A stretch of 9,084 nt of DNA. Source: Paludibacteraceae bacterium. Lineage in GTDB: Bacteria > Bacteroidota > Bacteroidia > Bacteroidales > Paludibacteraceae. A program made the position numbers and the translations under genes. Where the stretch lies: assembly GCA_023227695.1 (NCBI GenBank), contig JALNVE010000117.1, forward strand, positions 1 through 9,084, in the 5' to 3' direction. Positions 6,638-9,084 of this stretch are shown here, piece by piece. Each line of letters opens with the position of its first letter. Within the stretch, counting starts at the first letter, position 1. The notes under the pieces are model-generated. The model ran no database searches and was not told the DNA's origin. It saw only the letters and a list, made by a program, of their open reading frames with translations.

Positions 6638-8488
6638 TTACTTGTTGTAAATCTCTGTGAAAGCTTTAACCAAGTCGCTAACTGCGAATGGCTGACCTTT
6701 TACTTCGTTGAACTGGTATGGTGCGAAGTTGTCTACCTTCATACGTAACCATCCTGCAAATTGTCCAAGGTTCTGCTCTGCTACAACCACCTTCTTGTAC
6801 TTCTTCAAAACTGAAGCAGTATTTTTTGGAAGTGGGTTGACGAACTTGAAGTGAGCCAAAGCAACTTTTTTGCCTGCTGCTCTCATCTCGTCCATGGAAG
6901 CATGTAAGTGACCGAATGTTCCACCGAATCCGACGATCAATAACTCCGCGTCATCTTTGTCGCCTAATACCTCTACGTCAGGAACAGGGATCTTGTCGAT
7001 CTTGTCTTGACGAAGGTGAGTCATCAAATCGTGGTTTTCAGGGTTTGTAGATATTGCTCCTGTCTTGTTGTCTTTTTCCAAACCTCCTAAGATGTGGCAG
7101 AAACCTTCTGTACCAGGGGTAGCCCAGTAACGAACGCCCGTCTCAGGATTTCTCTGATATGGAGCCCAATTGCCCTTCATTTCTGAAGTGACATATGGAG
7201 GATTGATAGCTGGATACTCTTCCAAATTAGGCAACTTCCAAGCTGCTGATCCGTTTGCAATAAATGCATCGGTCATCAAAACAACTGGAGTCATGTGTTC
7301 CAATGCCATCTTACAAGCTGAGTAAGCTGCATCGAAACAGTCTGTTGGAGATATGGCTGCGATTACTGGCATTGGAGATTCTCCGTTACGTCCGAATAGA
7401 CATTGAAGAAGGTCTGTCTGCTCAGACTTGGTTGGAAGACCTGTTGCTGGTCCACCTCTCTGAACATCCAAAACAACCAATGGCAACTCAAGGATTACTG
7501 CCAAGTTCATAGCTTCTGACTTTAAGCAGATACCAGGACCAGAAGTAGAGGTACATCCTAAAGCTCCTGCGAATGAAGCACCAACTGCAGATGCACATCC
7601 GGCAATCTCGTCCTCACATTGAACGGTTGTAACGCCCAATGATTTGTGTTTTGCCAATTCGTGAAGAACGTCTGTTGCAGGAGTAATAGGGTAAGAACCA
7701 AGATACAACTTCAAACCAGCTTTTTCTGCTGCGGCGATCATACCATAAGCAGTTGCTTTGTTACCGTTGATGTCCATGAAGATTCCCTTGCCTTTTTTCT
7801 CCTTAGTCTCAATGGTATATGTATGAGAAACAGAAGAGTGTGTATTGTGTCCGTAATCGTAACCTGCTTGGATTACTTTGATGTTTGACTCTGCTAAACC
7901 TGGCTTCTTGACGAATTTCTCTTTCAACATGTTGGCAGCTACTGTCAAATCACGGTTGAATAACCAACAAACCAAACCAAGGGCAAACATGTTACGGCAT
8001 TTCAAAATGGCTTTGTTGTCCATTCCTGAATCTGCCAAACAATCTTTTACCATTTGGGTAATAGGTGCTGCAATTACATCGTTCTTGATGCCCATCTCCT
8101 CGATGGCATTCAATGTCTGGAATTCTGCTTTCTTTAAATCAACCTCATTGAAACAATCTGTATCGATGATGATAGCTCCTGTTGGCTTACAGAATTTATA
8201 TTGAGTTTTAAGAGCAGCCGGGTTCATGGCTACCAAAACATCACATTTATCACCTGGAGTGAAAACTTTGCCGGCTCCGATGTGAACCTGGAAACCGGAA
8301 ACGCCAGTCAATGAGCCCTGTGGGGCACGGATATCGGCTGGATAATCTGGGAATGTACAGATGTCATTACCTACCGTAGCGGAAATAGTTGAGAAGATGT
8401 TACCAGCTAACTGCATACCGTCGCCGGAGTCACCTGAAAAACGAACCACTACGTGATCCAAATCTTCTACATTTGCGTTTTTTGTCAT
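6638..8488 (-). CDS. korA: 2-oxoacid:ferredoxin oxidoreductase, fused gamma-alpha subunit
   Basis: The 616-residue protein joins the gamma domain to the alpha domain, as is usual for KorA-type subunits. The gamma part (about 10-215) has VVRFSGDSGDGMQLAGN and DYPADIRAPQG near its start. The alpha pyrimidine-binding part (about 240-430) has SYPITPATD at 265-273, CEDEIAG at 291-297, TSGPG at 315-319 and QRGGPATGLPTKSEQTD at 343-359. The C-terminal domain (about 505-616) starts ELLIVGFGGTFGH. The YPITP and QRGGP...GLPT blocks line the active site in this family. Start choice is supported by AAGGA at 8495-8499 on the minus strand, 6 bp ahead of the ATG. No korC or korD gene and no ferredoxin gene lies in the window, so the electron acceptor is encoded elsewhere. 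Confidence 0.94.
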   Translation of the reverse strand: MTKNANVEDLDHVVVRFSGDSGDGMQLAGNIFSTISATVGNDICTFPDYPADIRAPQGSLTGVSGFQVHIGAGKVFTPGDKCDVLVAMNPAALKTQYKFCKPTGAIIIDTDCFNEVDLKKAEFQTLNAIEEMGIKNDVIAAPITQMVKDCLADSGMDNKAILKCRNMFALGLVCWLFNRDLTVAANMLKEKFVKKPGLAESNIKVIQAGYDYGHNTHSSVSHTYTIETKEKKGKGIFMDINGNKATAYGMIAAAEKAGLKLYLGSYPITPATDVLHELAKHKSLGVTTVQCEDEIAGCASAVGASFAGALGCTSTSGPGICLKSEAMNLAVILELPLVVLDVQRGGPATGLPTKSEQTDLLQCLFGRNGESPMPVIAAISPTDCFDAAYSACKMALEHMTPVVLMTDAFIANGSAAWKLPNLEEYPAINPPYVTSEMKGNWAPYQRNPETGVRYWATPGTEGFCHILGGLEKDNKTGAISTNPENHDLMTHLRQDKIDKIPVPDVEVLGDKDDAELLIVGFGGTFGHLHASMDEMRAAGKKVALAHFKFVNPLPKNTASVLKKYKKVVVAEQNLGQFAGWLRMKVDNFAPYQFNEVKGQPFAVSDLVKAFTEIYNK

Positions 8489-8571
8489 ATTTTTTCCTTT
8501 TTTGAGCTATTTGGATTCAAAAATTAATGAAGAACCCATCTAAAAAGAATATTTTGCTTGATAAATCGTCA

Positions 8572-8603
8572 CAAAAATAGCCAAAATAACATTTCAATGC
8601 AAA
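8572..8603 (-). promoter_or_regulatory. Bacteroidota-type promoter of korAB
   Basis: On the minus strand TTTG (8600-8603) is followed after exactly 20 bp by TATTTTTG (8572-8579). Both fit the Bacteroidota consensus (TTTG, 19-21 bp, TAnnTTTG) recognised by the primary sigma factor of the phylum. Transcription would begin near 8565 and leave a leader of about 75 bases before korA. Confidence 0.75.
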
Positions 8604-8649
8604 TGAAAACGAATTTTTTTTCAAAAAATATCCAATATTTATCCCAATT

Positions 8650-8677
8650 ATTGCATATTTATTCAAATTTGTGCAAT
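8650..8677. promoter_or_regulatory. Inverted repeat ATTGCA-N16-TGCAAT upstream of korA
   Basis: Two perfect 6-base half sites, 16 bp apart, lie about 50-75 bp upstream of the -33 box of the korA promoter. A further TGCAA overlaps the -33 box itself (8598-8602). The layout would suit an operator, but the region is AT-rich and such repeats can arise by chance. No regulator is identified. Confidence 0.25.
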
Positions 8678-8756
8678 GAATTTTTCATGGACTGAATTTC
8701 CATCTTTGAAAAAAATGAAAAATAATTCAACCGAGTGATTAATATGCTTTTGAGTT

Positions 8757-8921
8757 CTATAGAATCCTCCTAAATGAAATGCAGATCTGAAGTTTGGTGA
8801 AGCGACGTCCTATCTTTAGGGCGATGTCGTCTATTGTTTTGTTAACCACGACTTTGTCGAGGACTGTTCTCTGTTGAGTTTTAGCTTGAAACGGTGACTT
8901 ACCGAGATTAGGTGCGTTTTC
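8757..8921 (-). other. ATG-less open frame, possible gene remnant
   Basis: A 54-codon frame lies between TAG 8922-8924 and TAG 8757-8759. It has no ATG. Its middle reads like ordinary protein, for example VVVNKTIDDIALKIGRRF, and is richer in G+C than the flanks. It could be the remnant of a gene pointing toward korA, or chance within a structured region. I do not recognise a family. It overlaps the plus-strand hairpin region at 8802-8957, and the two readings are alternatives. Confidence 0.2.
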
Positions 8922-8957
8922 CTAACGGGGCTTTTACAAAAAGCGTCTTTCAAAAGA
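8802..8957 (+). ncRNA. Candidate structured 5' leader of the right-edge gene
   Basis: Six short dyads follow one another: GCGACGT..ATGTCGT plus inner CCTA/TAGG (8802-8830), CGAC/GTCG (8849-8859), CGGT/ACCG (8892-8904), TTAGG/CCTAA (8908-8925), GCTTTT/AAAAGC (8930-8944) and TCTT/AAGA (8946-8957). The first stem needs two G-U pairs (8802-8830 and 8807-8825) that exist only if the plus strand is transcribed. It ends about 50 bp before a gene with a strong SD, so a leader RNA is plausible. No promoter and no known riboswitch core were recognised. Each stem alone is short. Confidence 0.3.
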
Positions 8958-8992
8958 TAGAAAATCGGGGATTCAAATTGATAATGCAACTT

Positions 8993-9000
8993 GAGGAGGA
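8993..9000 (+). promoter_or_regulatory. Strong Shine-Dalgarno of the right-edge gene
   Basis: GAGGAGGA, containing GGAGG at 8995-8999, lies 6 bp ahead of ATG 9006. This near-perfect site is unusual for Bacteroidota and supports both the start and the plus-strand reading. Confidence 0.7.
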
Positions 9001-9005
9001 AAAAA

Positions 9006-9084
9006 ATGGGTCAGGTAGAAAAAATATTTTTCAGAGCAGAAAGAGAAGAGAAAATCTCCCTCTTTCCAGTTGCCCTGTGGAGAA
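9006..9084 (+). CDS. Partial gene of unknown function (N-terminal 26 codons)
   Basis: The frame starts at ATG 9006-9008 behind a strong ribosome binding site and stays open to the edge of the window. It begins MGQVEKIFFRAEREEKISLF, then PVALWR. I do not recognise the family. The pattern FFR.ER followed by I..FP vaguely recalls the start of short Bacteroidales accessory proteins of unknown function, but that is only an impression. It has no signal peptide. The gene is divergent from korA, with 517 bp between the two starts. Confidence 0.55.
   Translation, partial: MGQVEKIFFRAEREEKISLFPVALWR

Noticed and set aside
8793..8818. TTTG and TATCTTTA as a plus-strand promoter for the right-edge gene
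   Set aside because: The spacing is 14 bp instead of 19-21, the -7 box lacks its final G, and the box lies inside a hairpin.
8912..8916. GTGCG as the 5' end of a group II intron
   Set aside because: The five bases alone are weak evidence. No domain V-like hairpin or intron-encoded reverse transcriptase is visible, and the few bases downstream contain a well-formed gene start.
1..9084. tRNA or rRNA genes, CRISPR arrays, long direct repeats
   Set aside because: I looked for cloverleaf-like ends, rRNA core sequence and regularly spaced repeats and saw none. A dedicated scan would be more sensitive than reading by eye.

Overview
The window looks like chromosomal DNA of a member of the Bacteroidales (Bacteroidota). 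Three things point there. The promoter upstream of korA matches the Bacteroidota consensus (TTTG, 20 bp, TAnnTTTG). Two proteins belong to families I know mainly from this order: a DUF6057-type membrane protein and an ISAon1-type transposase. Most starts lack a Shine-Dalgarno sequence. The genus cannot be fixed; Prevotellaceae or Bacteroidaceae are reasonable guesses. All six complete genes lie on the minus strand and all end in TAA.

Layout from the left edge. (1) 1-105, plus strand: the last 34 codons of an ISAon1-like (ISL3-type) transposase, with a probable element end near 119. (2) 131-157: a strong hairpin between the convergent transposase and lipoprotein genes, probably a shared terminator. 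(3) 180-5344, minus strand: a run read in the order sufS, sufE, DUF6057-type membrane protein, and a lipoprotein with one c-type heme motif and a TolB-like beta-propeller. Gaps are 11, 59 and about 25 bp, so one operon is likely, probably driven by a promoter near 5429-5436. (4) 5345-5609: a gene-free stretch that is dense in inverted repeats. It holds the korAB terminator, three further dyads with mutually exclusive pairings, the sufS -7 box, and a hairpin plus U-tract touching the sufS ribosome binding site. (5) 5610-8488, minus strand: korB and korA, a two-subunit 2-oxoacid (probably 2-oxoglutarate):ferredoxin oxidoreductase, with a clear promoter at 8572-8603. (6) 8489-9005: an AT-rich intergenic region followed by about 155 bp rich in short hairpins. 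This leads into a plus-strand gene with an unusually strong Shine-Dalgarno that starts at 9006 and leaves the window.

Together the genes suit an anaerobe. KorAB joins CoA-dependent 2-oxoacid decarboxylation to low-potential ferredoxin, or runs reductive carboxylation. SufS and SufE supply persulfide sulfur for the Fe-S clusters that such enzymes need. The lipoprotein and membrane protein form an uncharacterised cell-envelope pair, one carrying a predicted covalent heme. I see no complete new defence or mobile system. The most open points are the structured leader at the right edge, the dyad cluster before sufS, and the heme-propeller lipoprotein with its membrane partner.
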